A stretch of 64,000 bases of DNA from Corbicula japonica (GCA_038501625.1 JAZAYU010000009.1:7244396-7308395), one strand, 5' to 3'; shown: positions 21,701 through 32,345, numbered from the stretch's first letter. Made by a program: numbers and translations. Notes: generated from the letters alone by a model not told the origin.

Positions 21701-24700
21701 CATGTTTTAAGTTTACGTAATGCCTCAGATTTTTGTTGCTCGGACAATGAAGGCATATCTTCTGACAGAATCTGTACAGTTTCAACAGCTTTCTCTTCTT
21801 CCATAATGTCTTCTATGACATCACTAATGGCACCATCAATGACATCATCCATGACATCACAGACAGCGTTAGCTGTTTCATTGTTAGTGACATCACCTGA
21901 GACATCATTTATACTCAGTTGCTTCATCTGTAGATCACAGCTTCCTTGTCCATCATCTCTTATGGGTAAAGGTGCCTACAATTAGAAAAACAGTAAACTG
22001 ATCTACATGTATTTTCAATATAGAATACTTTTTCTTTAACCCATTCCTGTACAGACACACCTTTATTGCTAGGGCGAACAGTTTAGATCCAGATCAGCCG
22101 GCACATCCGTGCCGTCTGATCAGGATCTAAACTGTTCGCTTTTTGATTCATTAGGTTCTTTCTGACCAAAATGCGACCAGTGCAGATCCTGATCAGACGG
22201 CACGGATGTGCCGGCTGATCTGGATCTACACTGGTCGCACATGCATAAAAATGCGTATATATCCAGGAAAGGGTTAAGATTTTCTTTCGATATGAAGGTT
22301 GTCCAAAACTGACGAATTTTACATCTTTTACCCCTGTCCTCCATATATACGCATTTTATGCATGTGCGACCAGTTTAGATCCAAATCAGGATCTGCACTA
22401 GTCCCATTTAGAAATAACCTAAAGAATAAACTAGATGGGTGTTCAGTTGAACACTTGTGTCGCCCTCTGGTGCTGTCGGAATAAAAATGCAAGTACAAAA
22501 AGGGGGATAACTTCATCAAATGTGACCTTGACCTTAAGAATATAGTATCGTCACGAGCGTATTGTCAAAGGGAATATAATTTGAAAGTTTGATGAAGAAA
22601 TATTAATAAATGGCAAAGTTATAGCCAATGTTAAGTTTTCATATAAAGGGGAATAACTCCATCAAGTGTGATCTTGACCTAAAGAATGTGGTATTATCAG
22701 GAGCGTGTTATGAAAAGGAATATAACTTGAAAGTTTGATGAAGAAATATTAAGAAATGGCAAAGTTATAGCCATTGTTAAGTTTTCGTAAAAAGGTAAAT
22801 AACTCCATGAAATGTGACCTTGACCTAAAGAATGTGGTATCACATGAGCGTGTTGTCATAAGGAATATAATTTGAAAGTTTGATGAAGAAATATTAAGAA
22901 ATGGCAAAGTTATAGCCAATGTTAAGTTTTCGTAAAAAGGGAAATAACTCCATCAAATGTGGCCTTGACCTAAAGAATGTGGTATCATCACGAGCGTGTT
23001 GTCATAAGGAATATAATTTGAAAGTTTCATGAAGAAATATTAAGAAATGGCAAAGATATTGCCAACGTTAAGTTTTCGTGTCTAAATATAAGTACAAAAA
23101 AGGGGCATTACTTCATCAAATGTGAGCTTGACCTTGAGAATTTGTTATCATCTCGAGCGTGTTGTCATAAGCAATAGAAAGGATTCACAGGTAGCCAATA
23201 TGCTAAAAATAGATTCCCTGATAAGAACTGACCTTAGCAACCGTTGCTAGCGGTACAAATTTTGTATCACTTGCATGCAGTTTACTATAGATTTGCATGT
23301 GTTTAGTTGTGGATCTGCAACCAAATTCTTCTAAAAAATACTCTGGTAGGACAAAACATTGTTGCTATGGTGTTTGTAAAAGTGACTCGAGGTATGCAAA
23401 CAAAGATGACATGAAAGATGTATTTTTTATACCCTTTCCAAAACCAAAAACAAATGAACAGAAGTGCAAAAAGTGGATATATAAGTGCTTGTGGTCGGGA
23501 GTATTATACTATTGACAAAGTGAAAAATTGGACATATATATGCAGTAAACATCAATGGAAATAATAATGTCCTTCCCTCCCCCAGCTTCAATGCATGACC
23601 TGCATCTGAAAAACAAAGACACCAACACTGAACAATATATTTAATTACTACACTTGATTAAGTATTATCTCAATTACTGGTATCAATAGCTACATATTAA
23701 ATAACCAGGGATCTTCATTATACAATATTGATCACATAAATATACAGATAAGATCAGCCATGATACAATCATACAGACATGAAACTGCACCTGTTTTTGA
23801 CGTACCTCTAGCTCAAGATTATGTAAATGTATGCTTACACTGCTGCTTGATATGAAAATTTTATTTAGTATTATAATTTATTATTCTATAACATAACAAA
23901 TGTATTTCAATGATTTTGTTTTAAATATTATAAAAAGAATCTAACAAAATATACAATACTACCAAACAGTCATGTTTCTCAACTGTAAACAAAGGAAATA
24001 TATAAAGTGGATGTTGCTTTCCTGTCAATTAATTCTTGCCTTTTTCCTGACAAATTTAAACCTCGACACTGTAACCAACATTTTAATTCAACATTTGAAT
24101 GCTCAGCAATGTCAGATGAGCGAAACTTAGCTCCAGGTACATCATTTTCTGTTAAATTTACAGCAAATATCTTATCACAAGCAGCCACTGTTTACACTGT
24201 GTTGTACCACATGTGTATCACATGGTACAGATAACACTAATTGATGACGTAGTTGTGAATCCTTCCTATATAATTTGAAAGTTTGAAGAAGAAATTTTAA
24301 GAAATGGCAAAGTTATAGCCAACGTTAAGTTTTCGTGACGGACGGACCGACAGACGGACAAAGCGGTCCCTATGTATCGCCATTTCTTTGAAAGGGCGAC
24401 ACAAAAAGTGAACAGTTTAGATCCTGATCAGATGGCACGGATGTATCTATGGAGGAAAGGGTTAACACTGATGTCATATCCTTATAAAACACAGTCAAAT
24501 AGTAAATAAATCAAATGGGAACAAAAGCTGATTTTTTTACGTCAGATATGCTTATGTTTTAGCATTTGTAAAACAGGTCATGACTGGAGCATGCTAAAAA
24601 TAAACTGTTAAACAAATAAAAAGGTTTTTGTCTTTAGTCCGAGAATTGTCATGTACAAAAACATTTCAAACAAGAGTAAGTCAACATAGTGTGACCAATG

Positions 24701-27700
24701 TGCCTCATTACTTGTCCGAGACTGAGGCATCATTTTAAACTATAAGTTCAAATTATTTAACCTTTCCTCCATATATATTAAATGCATTTTTACACGTGTG
24801 ACCAGTGTAGATCCAGATCAGCCGGCACATCTGTGCGGTCTGATCAGGATCTGCACTGGTCGCATTTTGGTCAAAAATGACCTTACGAATCATAAAGCGA
24901 ACAGTTTAGATCCTGATCAGACAGCAAGGATGTGCCGGCTGATCTGGATCTTCACTGTTTGCCCACGCAATAAATGTGTGTCTATGGAGGAAAGGTTTAA
25001 GAAACTATAGATGGTTTCTATCACATTTACATTGTAGCTGATCATTTATTCTTAAATGTCTTCAGTTAAGGATGGAGGGGGAATGGAGGAGAATGATGTA
25101 AAGTTATGTTAGAACATTTTTTTCTTTATACCCGATGTGTGACCTTGACCTAAGAGTCATAGTTCTTATGCCCAACACTTTCACGTTTTATGAAATTAAA
25201 AAACAACAATCTAATACCCAAACTACAGAAACTGAAGCTTTGATATAATTTTTAAGTTAACCCTTTCCGCCATAGATAATACTTTATTGCATGGGCGAAC
25301 AGTTTAGATCCAGATCAGCTGGTACATCTGTGCACGGAGGGCACGGATGTGCCAGCTGATCTGGATCTACACTGGTTGCACACACCTAAAAATGTGTATA
25401 TATGGAGGAAAGGGTTAAGTTAAAGATTATTGGTAACTCACTTTGGTTTCTTCATTATCCGGTTTTCTGGAATCCCTCACCAGACTACTGAGATCAGTCG
25501 AGTCTTCACCCCAGTCATCAGCATCCTTGCCCCAATCATCAGCGTCTTCACCCCAACTAGCACCCTCATCAACCCCTGCGCTACCCCAGCTCTCCACTGC
25601 ACTACCCTTGTCCTTCACACCCTCCTTGCTGTCTGTGACACTTCCTGCATTAGCTAATTTAGCTGTCTCACTGTATATCCATTGACATCTGTACACTGTC
25701 CAACTGAAAAGAGATACATGACCAAGAATCATTTTTTAATAAAATTTTAAACTCCTTCCTCAGCTGTGCAGCCGACTGTCAATAGTAGATGAGTAAATCA
25801 CCAAGCATGTGTAGAATATGTGCAGCCGATTGTCGATAGTAGATGAGTAAATCACCAAGCATGTGTAGAATATCATGCTAATGGCTTTTTCAGATAAAGA
25901 GCAAATAGTGACAATTTACGGAAATTAATTCAAAGAGTGATTTTAGCAATCTGGCTGGCTTTAAAGATACAGAAAGTGGTCTTCCAAACAGCAACCTATT
26001 TAAACTGACAAATTAAAGTACTGGTACCTCTCTGATTTATTCCAACAAGCAGGGTTGGTACAGGCAAACAGGTACAAAGTTCTGTTGTAGTTTGATCCCT
26101 CTAAACAACAATAGAGTTGGACAACAAACATCTGAGACCCGCTGCAAACAGGGCAGCTAGGTACTTTGATTGCTCTACCATCTGGCCAATCCTGAAAACA
26201 ACATGCAACTTTTTAAATAAAATTCCTAGTTCATAGTTAATGTATTTGTTTTTAATTGTGGATATATTATTTTCAAGCTGGTTATGGACACAGGTGGCAG
26301 TATCGGACACTACACGCCCCCCCCCCCCCCAACCCCACCTCCCCGAACCCTGTGCTTGAATTTCACTTAATGACCTCTTAAAACAATATAAAGCACCACA
26401 TTTATACATATAATAAACCAAAAATATGATTTAAATAAAAAATACTGGATATACCCTTTACTGGTATATTATCATAGACAAGGTAAGAAAGGATTCTGTC
26501 ACTATCTATCTCTTTGTTAGAAATTTACACCCATTGAATATAATCCTTTTAGGCCAGCACTTGGTACTCTAAATGCACATGGTGTTACTTTCCTCGATTC
26601 CGAAAACCGATTGCCGAAATATTAATCCATTTTTCATGGGCATCAGAAAAGGTAACCCCAGCACCCAGCTTTTTGTTAGGTCGGAAACAATGTGGAACAC
26701 AAAAAATGCGATTTCGGTTATTTGTTGAAATGCAGAGATAAAATGAACTTTGATCAATACCTTATCGTCAAATAACATGCAAGGACCCTTTTATTTGTCT
26801 ATTTTTCTCTTGGTCTTCAAACCATTGGCCACTTCTTTCTTCGTATGAATTATAACGCTTAGTCTCCCATTTTGTTTTCTACGAGTGTTAACTGTCTCGA
26901 TCGATTTCATTGGACAAAAATTGTCGGAAATTTACAAGCGGAAACCTTCGTCCAATGAAATCGTGATGATGGACTACAGGATGGACTGAAATCCTTGTAG
27001 GACACTCAGTATACTGAAAAGATACTTATGATAACTTTATATGTATTATAGTCTTTATAAGAGACAAGTACTTATTAAAAATTATTAAGGATATAGAGAA
27101 ATGGTGTTCTTTTTTCAATAATGGGAACATTTCTGAGTGATTGTAGTTGCATCTCATGATACTGATCACCCTTTGACCAAACTTGGCACTAGAGCTTTCT
27201 TATGCCTATATTGCTCTACTGACATATGGGCAAAAAGACCCCTATCAGGCCCGAAACTGGTGTTTAACAGGTCTAGGAAACGGCTGTTTTTATGGACTGT
27301 CTGTAAATTTACAGAATGTCAGTTTATTTATAGATAAATCGGTCTGTAAATTTATGGACAAGGGTTGATACAAACGTTGACTCATTTTAGAAATTCTTAA
27401 ATCTAAAGCATTTTTGTTGATTCTGATAGAAAAGAGCATAGCATAGAACATAAATATAAATGGTTGAAGTTTGTTCACACTGGTATTTCCTCTCTTACAT
27501 AGTCATCGATGACCTAACAACATTTCACATAATTATTTGAACATAATAATGATCTCTTTAAAAAAGTTATGTTTATTTACAATAAGAAATACTAATTTAT
27601 TTGTAGAATTTCATTCATTTTTATCCCAGTGTGGTGTAGAACCAAGATTTTAATTTTTGACACCTTTTGAAACAACCCTTGTCCATAAATTTACAGATGT

Positions 27701-27942
27701 TTTTATATATAAATAAACTGACAGTCTGTAAATTTACAGACTGACTGTAAAAACAGCTGTTTCCTAGACCTGTTTAAAGCACCTAATGCTGCCGTCGATG
27801 CATTTTACATTTCAAGTCTTTTCTCAAGTTTGTAACGATAAACAAACAAACAAACCGGTGTTCCTCCGATTTTGTTAATCTCCGAAGTTAGAATATTCTT
27901 CGGAGAAACTTCAGCATCACAAACTCCAAGCAAACAAGACAT
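18670..27942 (-). CDS. PDCD2L: Programmed cell death protein 2-like (PDCD2L), complete
   Basis: PDCD2/PDCD2L/Tsr4 (TYPP) family proteins are cytosolic and shuttling factors that bind 40S protein uS5 (RPS2) and help pre-40S maturation. Seven exons on the minus strand: 27942-27856, 26191-26028, 25703-25442, 21975-21536, 20780-20658, 20306-20161, 18797-18670. All junctions keep frame, giving 449 residues and a TGA stop. The N-terminal zinc module (about 30-90) has PSCPVCSG, YCCLEG and CTNPACW. An acidic linker carries WGEDADDWGKDADDWGED, like the DDWG stretch in human PDCD2L. The C-terminal domain (about 282-449) has LLSEYQKREG, PSQCCHCGG, FELQLMPALV and LEFGTVLVYTCQQSCW. The start is fixed by an in-frame TAA directly before the ATG. 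It is about 90 residues longer than human PDCD2L because of the acidic central exon 4. Introns are full of transposons. Confidence 0.95.
18975..19552. repeat. ~155-bp tandem array, four monomers
   Basis: GCATTTGAAAGGGGCATAAC-type starts recur at about 18979, 19133, 19288 and 19451. Other shared blocks are GAGTTATGATTCTTGTTG and ATTCCAAGTA.TAAGTGAATA. It resembles the cores of pearl/Helitron-type elements and lies in PDCD2L intron 6. Confidence 0.7.
19485..19754 (-). pseudogene. SAP-domain gene fragment, copy 1
   Basis: ATG at 19754 opens MAACDKIFAVNL, followed by VELKCWLQCRGLNLSGKRQE and LIDR, a SAP DNA-binding helix-extended loop-helix motif (L..WL..RGL..SGK...L..R). After LIDR the frame runs into unrelated sequence. 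The 212-bp block 19554-19765 matches 23988-24199 with one mismatch, so this is a recent copy of a transposon gene exon. Lies in PDCD2L intron 6 in the same orientation. Confidence 0.65.
20161..20306 (-). CDS. PDCD2L: PDCD2L exon 6
   Basis: Begins YEWNGSPLF across the junction, then PSQCCHCGGPVVFELQLMPA. The C-x2-C-x2-G-G pair plus FE.QLMP is the signature of the PDCD2 C-terminal domain. Exits in phase 1 at donor GTTTAG. Confidence 0.95.
20658..20780 (-). CDS. PDCD2L: PDCD2L exon 5
   Basis: Encodes ...GEKYEKSSLMHRDIVFHKFL and KRLSSCPQQCIR, matching EKYEKTIIKSGDQTFYKFMK and RIAACQEQILR in human PDCD2L. Phase 2 on both sides. The exon was found by matching the family between exons 4 and 6. Confidence 0.93.
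21536..21975 (-). CDS. PDCD2L: PDCD2L exon 4 (acidic insertion, start of C-terminal domain)
   Basis: 440 bases encoding APLPIRDDGQGSCDLQ, a long Asp/Val/Ile-rich acidic stretch, then SYHINVFEE and LLSEYQKREG. The last two motifs align to human YYICVADE and LLRDYQQREG. The acidic stretch has no clear equivalent in human PDCD2L. Exits in phase 2 at donor GTAAAT. Confidence 0.93.
22036..22277. repeat. Family B palindromic repeat, copy 6 (complete)
   Basis: Full copy with GCCGGCACATCCGTGCCG and the reverse block CGGCACGGATGTGCCGGCTG; ends AGGAAAGGGTTAA. The best-preserved palindrome in the window. Short open frames on both strands (such as 22120-22344) are spurious. Confidence 0.8.
23297..23570 (+). 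pseudogene. THAP zinc-finger gene fragment with frameshift
   Basis: From ATG at 23297 the frame gives GRTKHCCYGVCKSD, VFFIPFPKPK and KCKKWIYKC, the first part of a C2CH THAP DNA-binding domain (C..C, F..FP, W). About base 23486 the frame breaks by one base; the next frame continues CGREYYTIDKV then WTYICSKH, the C..H half of the finger. So one THAP domain is split by a single frameshift and is followed by no transposase. Not functional as it stands. Confidence 0.7.
23979..24188 (-). pseudogene. SAP-domain gene fragment, copy 2 (inside the ISL2EU-like element)
   Basis: ATG at 24188 close to the right terminal repeat; begins MAACDKIFAVNLTENDVPG and contains the SAP motif VELKCWLQCRGLNLSGKRQE, LIDR. 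The first 66 residues are identical to copy 1 at 19485-19754. The remainder of the gene is deleted. In related animal elements a SAP segment often precedes a YqaJ-like nuclease; that part is inference. Confidence 0.65.
24758..25000. repeat. Family B palindromic repeat, copy 8 (complete)
   Basis: AACCTTTCCTCCATATATTA to TCTATGGAGGAAAGGTTTAA. The 70-codon open frame across it (24798-25010) is an accident of the palindrome. Confidence 0.8.
25259..25420. repeat. Family B repeat, copy 9 (internal deletion)
   Basis: Both outer quarters are present (TAACCCTTTCCGCCATAGAT, TATATGGAGGAAAGGGTTAA) but the central ~80 bp are missing. It abuts PDCD2L exon 3. Confidence 0.75.
25442..25703 (-). CDS. PDCD2L: PDCD2L exon 3 (acidic WG-rich linker)
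   Basis: Begins (S)WTVYRCQW, equivalent to SWKVFRSQC in human PDCD2L, then becomes a low-complexity acidic stretch with tandem DDWG(E/K)DA repeats. Phase 0 out at GTGAGT. The opposite strand also has open frames here (25430-25685); these are shadows caused by the repeat composition. Confidence 0.93.
25765..25872. repeat. 54-bp tandem duplication
   Basis: Two adjacent copies of a unit beginning TGTGCAGCCGA.TGTC.ATAG and ending CATGTGTAGAATA, 54 bp apart with about two differences. In PDCD2L intron 2. Confidence 0.8.
26028..26191 (-). CDS. PDCD2L: PDCD2L exon 2 (zinc module)
   Basis: Begins DWPDGRAIKVPSCPVCSG, completing the GG.PDWP motif across the junction, and continues through QLYCCLEGSNYNRTLYLFAC. 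The C-x2-C and Y-C-P/C-L-E-G pattern is the family's N-terminal zinc-binding signature. Exits in phase 2. Confidence 0.95.
27265..27785. repeat. Foldback element in PDCD2L intron 1
   Basis: About 110-bp imperfect arms: AACAGGTCTAGGAAACGGCT at 27268 faces the complement of AACAGGTCTAGGAAACAGCT at ~27777, and TAAATTTATGGACAAGGGTT faces its complement near 27675. The arms contain repeated CTGTAAATTTACAG palindromes. Non-coding. Confidence 0.75.
27856..27942 (-). CDS. PDCD2L: PDCD2L exon 1
   Basis: Encodes MSCLLGVCDAEV... and ends NKIGGTP, the conserved LLG..D..V....NKIGG.PDWP opening of the family. Twenty-nine codons, phase 0 out, donor GTTTGT. An upstream ATG at 27959 is out of frame. Confidence 0.88.
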
Positions 27943-30920
27943 TTATCACAATCCACCATGTGATTGCGCAAGCGGTGCAAGCATGGAAACTACTAAATGT
28001 TATAACCCAAGTGCTCACGTTCCATAACGTAATATGGAACAATGGCATAGTATTGCTATCTAAAATTTTAATAATGGTGGAAAAACAGTCAGTTTATCTA
28101 GGCTTCACATCATGCCCAACCATGCAAATAACTTTTAAAATATCCGCCTGATAATGAATGCAGATTTGCGACACGTGATTTAATTACAGTATATATAGCC
28201 CAACTATTTGTGCTGGCAAGGGCTTTTCTATATATGCCGTTCGTCCATAATTTCGGGGGTTTAACATACGATGGTCGCCCTTCGCGCACAACCCAGTCAC
28301 TATTAAAATCAATGCGGAAAATTTTCCTTCTATGTCTATATGCAAGCAATAAGAATCTTTGTCGCAATTTTTGACGGCTTCAAATAGTTTTTTAAACCTT
28401 ATATTTCTTTAAAAAATGCATACCTGAAAAGCTAATTCCAATTAGAATCATCGCTAAAAGTCTACCTGACTGTAGATTATCGATTTATAAAAGAGACACA
28501 TTAAAAAATCAACATGTAAACGGCATAAGCAATAGTAAGTATAAAAGAGTTATTTGTGGAAAATTTTTTTATTTTATTGATACTTTAGAGACTATTAATG
28601 TTTTATAACAACAAATTAACATAGCAGTGCTGAAATTTTCAAATGGCAGTGAAAAAATGAAATCTAAAGCAGTGCGATTTCCACCACAGTTTTGATCATA
28701 TCTGCTTGAGACTAAAGGACAGAAATCTGTAAAAAGTCAGTATGATAATGGGTCTGTGCTTGCAGTCGAATTATTGAGACTACAGTATATACTGAAAATT
28801 AAAAAAAAAAGTAATGATGGTAATTATCTATATTCAACTAAGCAACAATATACATTGAAGTGTTGTAAAAGGCTTTTATAATATCATTTCAATGTTTCCA
28901 TAAAATTCCAGTCAGCAACTGCGGTAAAATCGTTCTTAGTGTGAAACCCTTTGTTTACGACCATCTACCCATTCTGCCAATGTCAAAGAAATCTCTCAGA
29001 TATCAAATGATTTGTTCGGTACACCAAATTTTGGGGAATGCAATTACAGATAGATCGATAAAATATTAATGAATATTGAAATTTGAAATTTCTCCTAGGC
29101 AACTAAATATAACGCAAGAAGCATAAATAGCCCTATATGTTCTCATATGAACAAACAAGTACATGTTGTCTTGGAGAATGAACTCCAACCCACCCATCAA
29201 CTCGACGATGCAAATAAACACATAAACATAAGAAGCTCATAGCATTGTCAAGCGAAATATTAAAGTAAGTAATTTTTAGTCGATGACTTTTCTGAGATCA
29301 GAGCCCCCGGATTTAAATTAGCAAGAATATGATGGCAGGAATAACAGAAAAGGATTCAGCTTCTACGTGTTTTTTAAGTTCCCTAGAATCAAATAACTTT
29401 TAAACTCTTTGTCACCAACCTGCAAAAAAGTAAGCAAAGAGATCAACTGTAGCACTCTCTTACACTATCGACTCATTGCATTCACCTCTGTTATAGGCTG
29501 GGACTACTTTCAACTACTTTTTCTTTAACTCAAAAAAAAAGAGTTCACCAATTACATTTAAATTGCTTGGGTTTATTTGGTTTGAATGAAAGATAGTGAA
29601 GATATCTGTCATTAAATTTTGTTTAACAACAAGCTTTCATATTTATAATTATGACTGTATAAAATCAATTAATCACAAAGCATGCACAACGATCTAGAAT
29701 ATCATTCTGGTAGCCTTTCTTTTTAAATGTTACAGAAGGGTTTTAAAAACAATGTGGAGAAATGGATATTGCCTTTTATTTCCTTGAATTTACAAATCAG
29801 ATCTTCATAAAAAAATACTGGTTGAGTAATGCCGGATTGCAGTAGTGATTTTGTTTTTGATTAAATTTTGATATCTGAGCGATAAAACTTGCTAAATGAT
29901 TTCTTAATTTGTGGTAGGAATACACCTGTTTCAAAAGTTAACCTGATATGCAAAAATTGCGTTCACTGAAATCTCTAACAATGTTACAAGTTCTTGAAAA
30001 GCTGTGAAATATAAACCCCAATATGATAAGATGTTGCACGCGGGACATATTTAATCATTTAATTAATTTTAAATAGTTTAATATAGATTTATCACCGTGT
30101 TGCACAGAGGTGTGAAGGGTGCAATGATTATTCAAGATGCTAGTGACAGTACGATACTAAGGATTACCTGTTGTTTGAACAAGATTGCCTAACATCTTTT
30201 TATAAAATAGCACAATTCAGTCACTACAAAATGTAAATCTGCAAAATCACGATGACATGAGTAAAGGAAATATCTCGAGTCCTTAAAAAATAAGATTACC
30301 CCAGAAACATTCATAAACTCCTAAACCCCTTCCATCATTATGCAAACACAGAATTTACCAAAGCGTTTAACTATATATTATTTAATGGTTAAATATATAC
30401 TTGTTGTGTTATTGAAATCACATATAATAATATAACAAGAAAAGTATAACACAGAATGTGTTATATGTGGACGACATTTAAAAGAAGTTAGATGTTGGGT
30501 GTAAGAGTTCATGCAGGTGATGGATTGTTTTTAAACAAAGAAAGAAGTTTAAAGTGCTACTATATTGTTGTCTTTTATTGGCAAAGGGTATTGAACGTTG
30601 AAGGATGTGCGTGTATATTACATGTTGTGGAACGCGTTGTATACAAGGAGTGCAGTTAGAAATGAAGTATACCGGAATTGGTATGGAATGGGATTCATGA
30701 TGAAATTTGTTTGCTGAACATTTAACAGTTTGCAGTAAAGGAAGTGAATGACTTGAAAACAAAAGAATTGAAAAGTTTTCCTTTTAAATATAATGAAAAC
30801 TAGCTAGAAAATAAAGGAAGAGATGGTTGCTATAGTAACATGAATTATGATGAAGAATTTACAGAACTATATGTGTTGATATGTATTCAGTTTAGGATAC
30901 AAAATAATTACTCACATTTT
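27943..30920. other. Upstream of PDCD2L, no gene seen
   Basis: Expected PDCD2L promoter at the left edge. The rest is AT-rich. Open frames such as 28110-28367 and 30478-30762 (minus) have no family features or splice context. No RNA gene seen. Confidence 0.3.
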
Positions 30921-30921
30921 A

Positions 30922-31095
30922 AGGATTTACTACACTCCTCTTTGCACCTTTATCGATAAAAAAAGTATCAACATTTCAAAAACGGCAAAATGCCTTTCAA
31001 TGAAATTTTGCGCAAATGAATGTTAATTTTGTTTAGTTTGATACTTTTCTTTTTAAATCGATGGTCGAACAAGGAGGAGTGTAGTGGATCGTTAA
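30922..31095. repeat. Short palindromic element (~174 bp)
   Basis: GGATTTACTACACTCCTC on the left faces the complement GAGGAGTGTAGTGGATC on the right; ATCGAT and GTATCAA also pair internally. MITE-like. Confidence 0.65.
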
Positions 31096-31467
31096 GAGCA
31101 CTCAAAATTTCATAAATGTAACTGATTTTTCATTATTGTCATTGTAGATTTTCGTAAATAGATACTCTACTGAGAGCTTTGTAAGCCATTCCTCCTTGTT
31201 ATAACGTTTTCCCGATATCAACAGCAGCTGAAGATAATAAGACCTTGCACTTTGTGTACAGTTACGCCAACATTTAATTTTCATCAAGGAGTTACCTGGA
31301 AGTTAAACATTATCATAGCACTAACCACATTAAATGAATTTGCTCTATTTAAAATTCAACAGTATCTTTCAAAATTGTCCTACCTCTACATGGCAATTCC
31401 TTTGGTACTTTCAGGATGAAAAATCTATACTAACTTTCTATATTCAGCATCTTGATCCCGTAAACCA

Positions 31468-31469
<2 letters not shown>

Positions 31470-31507
<38 letters not shown>
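31470..31507 (+). repeat. 38-base G run
   Basis: Uninterrupted G from 31470 to 31507, then CGGGGAATGGGAGGGGATGG. Frames across it give poly-Gly/poly-Pro and are not genes. Run length may be an assembly estimate. Confidence 0.85.
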
Positions 31508-31587
31508 CGGGGAATGGGAGGGGATGGGGATGAGTCACAATTATTCTGAACAACAGAAAAAGACCTACAAAAAATGGTTATACAATC

Positions 31588-32345
31588 CAGGCCCGGACGC
31601 AGCCCTATGGCTGAGGGGCTGCAGCATCCCCCCCCCCCAGCCCGGCCGCTTTTTTTTGTTGCCTTTAAAATCTGCCTGATCAAGTGTTGTGTATTGAAAC
31701 ATTTCACTGGCCAGCTGGCAAGCAATTAATTACCATGGATATATGTAGCTCGGGGGGGGGGGGGGGCATATTAACTTCAAGCGACAATTAACAGTGATGT
31801 AAACATGTGTGATTTAAATTCAATTTACATTGGTTGCTCCCTCAGCCATTGCCCAGTCAAAACAGGTGGAACAATAGCGTTCTGAATGCAGTAAAAGATT
31901 GGAAATTTGTTACAAACTCTTGGAGCAATTAGCAGTTTTTGAGAAAATCGCAGAGATTCTTTCATTTTCTTTTGTTTTTCCGCAAAACTACAAAAATGTA
32001 AGACTGTTTAACTCGATATCTGTCCACAATTTTAAGAGTGAAATGTATTTTTGACCAGATAATGGGAACATTCTGAAAATGAAGAGTTCTCAGAGTACAC
32101 TTCATTCATTTGGATTTAGTAAAAAAACAAAAGTTGGATAATTTATGTTCATCCTCAGTTCGAGAGAACTGTTAATTTATTGCACACTGAATAAGTACAG
32201 ATATAGTTAAGGTATACTTAAAATTGCACCATTTTAGCACACCGCTAAAAAAAATCGAATGCCGGAGGGGATACCCCTCCCGCACCCACCCCGTCATCAG
32301 CCCCCCCCCCTCCCCCCAGCATGTACCAGTCTGGATCCGGGCCTG
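31588..32345. mobile_element. Non-autonomous hAT-like element with CAGGCCCGG ends
   Basis: Left end CAGGCCCGGACGCAG and right end complementary to CAGGCCCGGATCCAG, flanked by a 5-bp direct repeat CAATC (31583-31587, 32346-32350). Subterminal C/G runs (31630, 31753, 32301) are symmetrically placed. No coding capacity. Confidence 0.65.

Larger units (their letters stand above)
23176..24267. mobile_element. ISL2EU-like DNA transposon, decayed, with THAP and SAP genes
   Basis: Terminal inverted repeats AGAAAGGATTCACA (23176-23189) and the complement of AGGAAGGATTCACA (to 24267), 13 of 14 matching, flanked by a 2-bp AT duplication (23174-23175, 24268-24269). Removing it restores the host monomer (GTCATAAG.AATATAATTTG). 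Length 1092 bp. A THAP-type gene starts from the left end and a SAP-type gene from the right end, pointing towards each other. ISL2EU elements are known for AT duplications, a THAP-bearing transposase and a second gene with a YqaJ-type nuclease; the nuclease itself is absent here. Confidence 0.7.
22432..24404. mobile_element. Tandem-array (pearl/Helitron-like) element inserted in family B
   Basis: The left side has CACTTGTGTCGCCCTCTGG and the right side AAAGGGCGACACAAAAAGTG, an inverted pair (TTGTGTCGCCCT). Core: four to five monomers of ~145-160 bp (22500-23170) with GAATGTGGTATCATCACGAG and AATGGCAAAGTTATAGCCAA. The right end has the GACGGACGGACCGACAGACG stretch typical of such bivalve elements. 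One monomer is interrupted by the element at 23176-24267. Confidence 0.7.
22328..24466. repeat. Family B copy 7, split by an inserted element
   Basis: Left part 22328-~22431 (ends ACCTAAAGAATAAA) and right part ~24405-24466 (AAAGTGAACAGTTTAGATCC to GGAAAGGGTTAA) together make one family B copy. The ~2-kb segment between them is the inserted array element. Confidence 0.7.

Noticed and set aside
24798..25010. Open frame TSVDPDQPAHLCGLIRIC...
   Set aside because: Arises from the family B palindrome; equivalent frames occur on both strands of every good copy (22120, 22299, 61652, 61754).
25430..25685. Plus-strand Ser/Pro-rich frames opposite PDCD2L exon 3
   Set aside because: Antisense shadows of the DDWG repeat-bearing exon.
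31334..31725. Poly-Gly and poly-Pro frames
   Set aside because: Produced by a 38-base G run.
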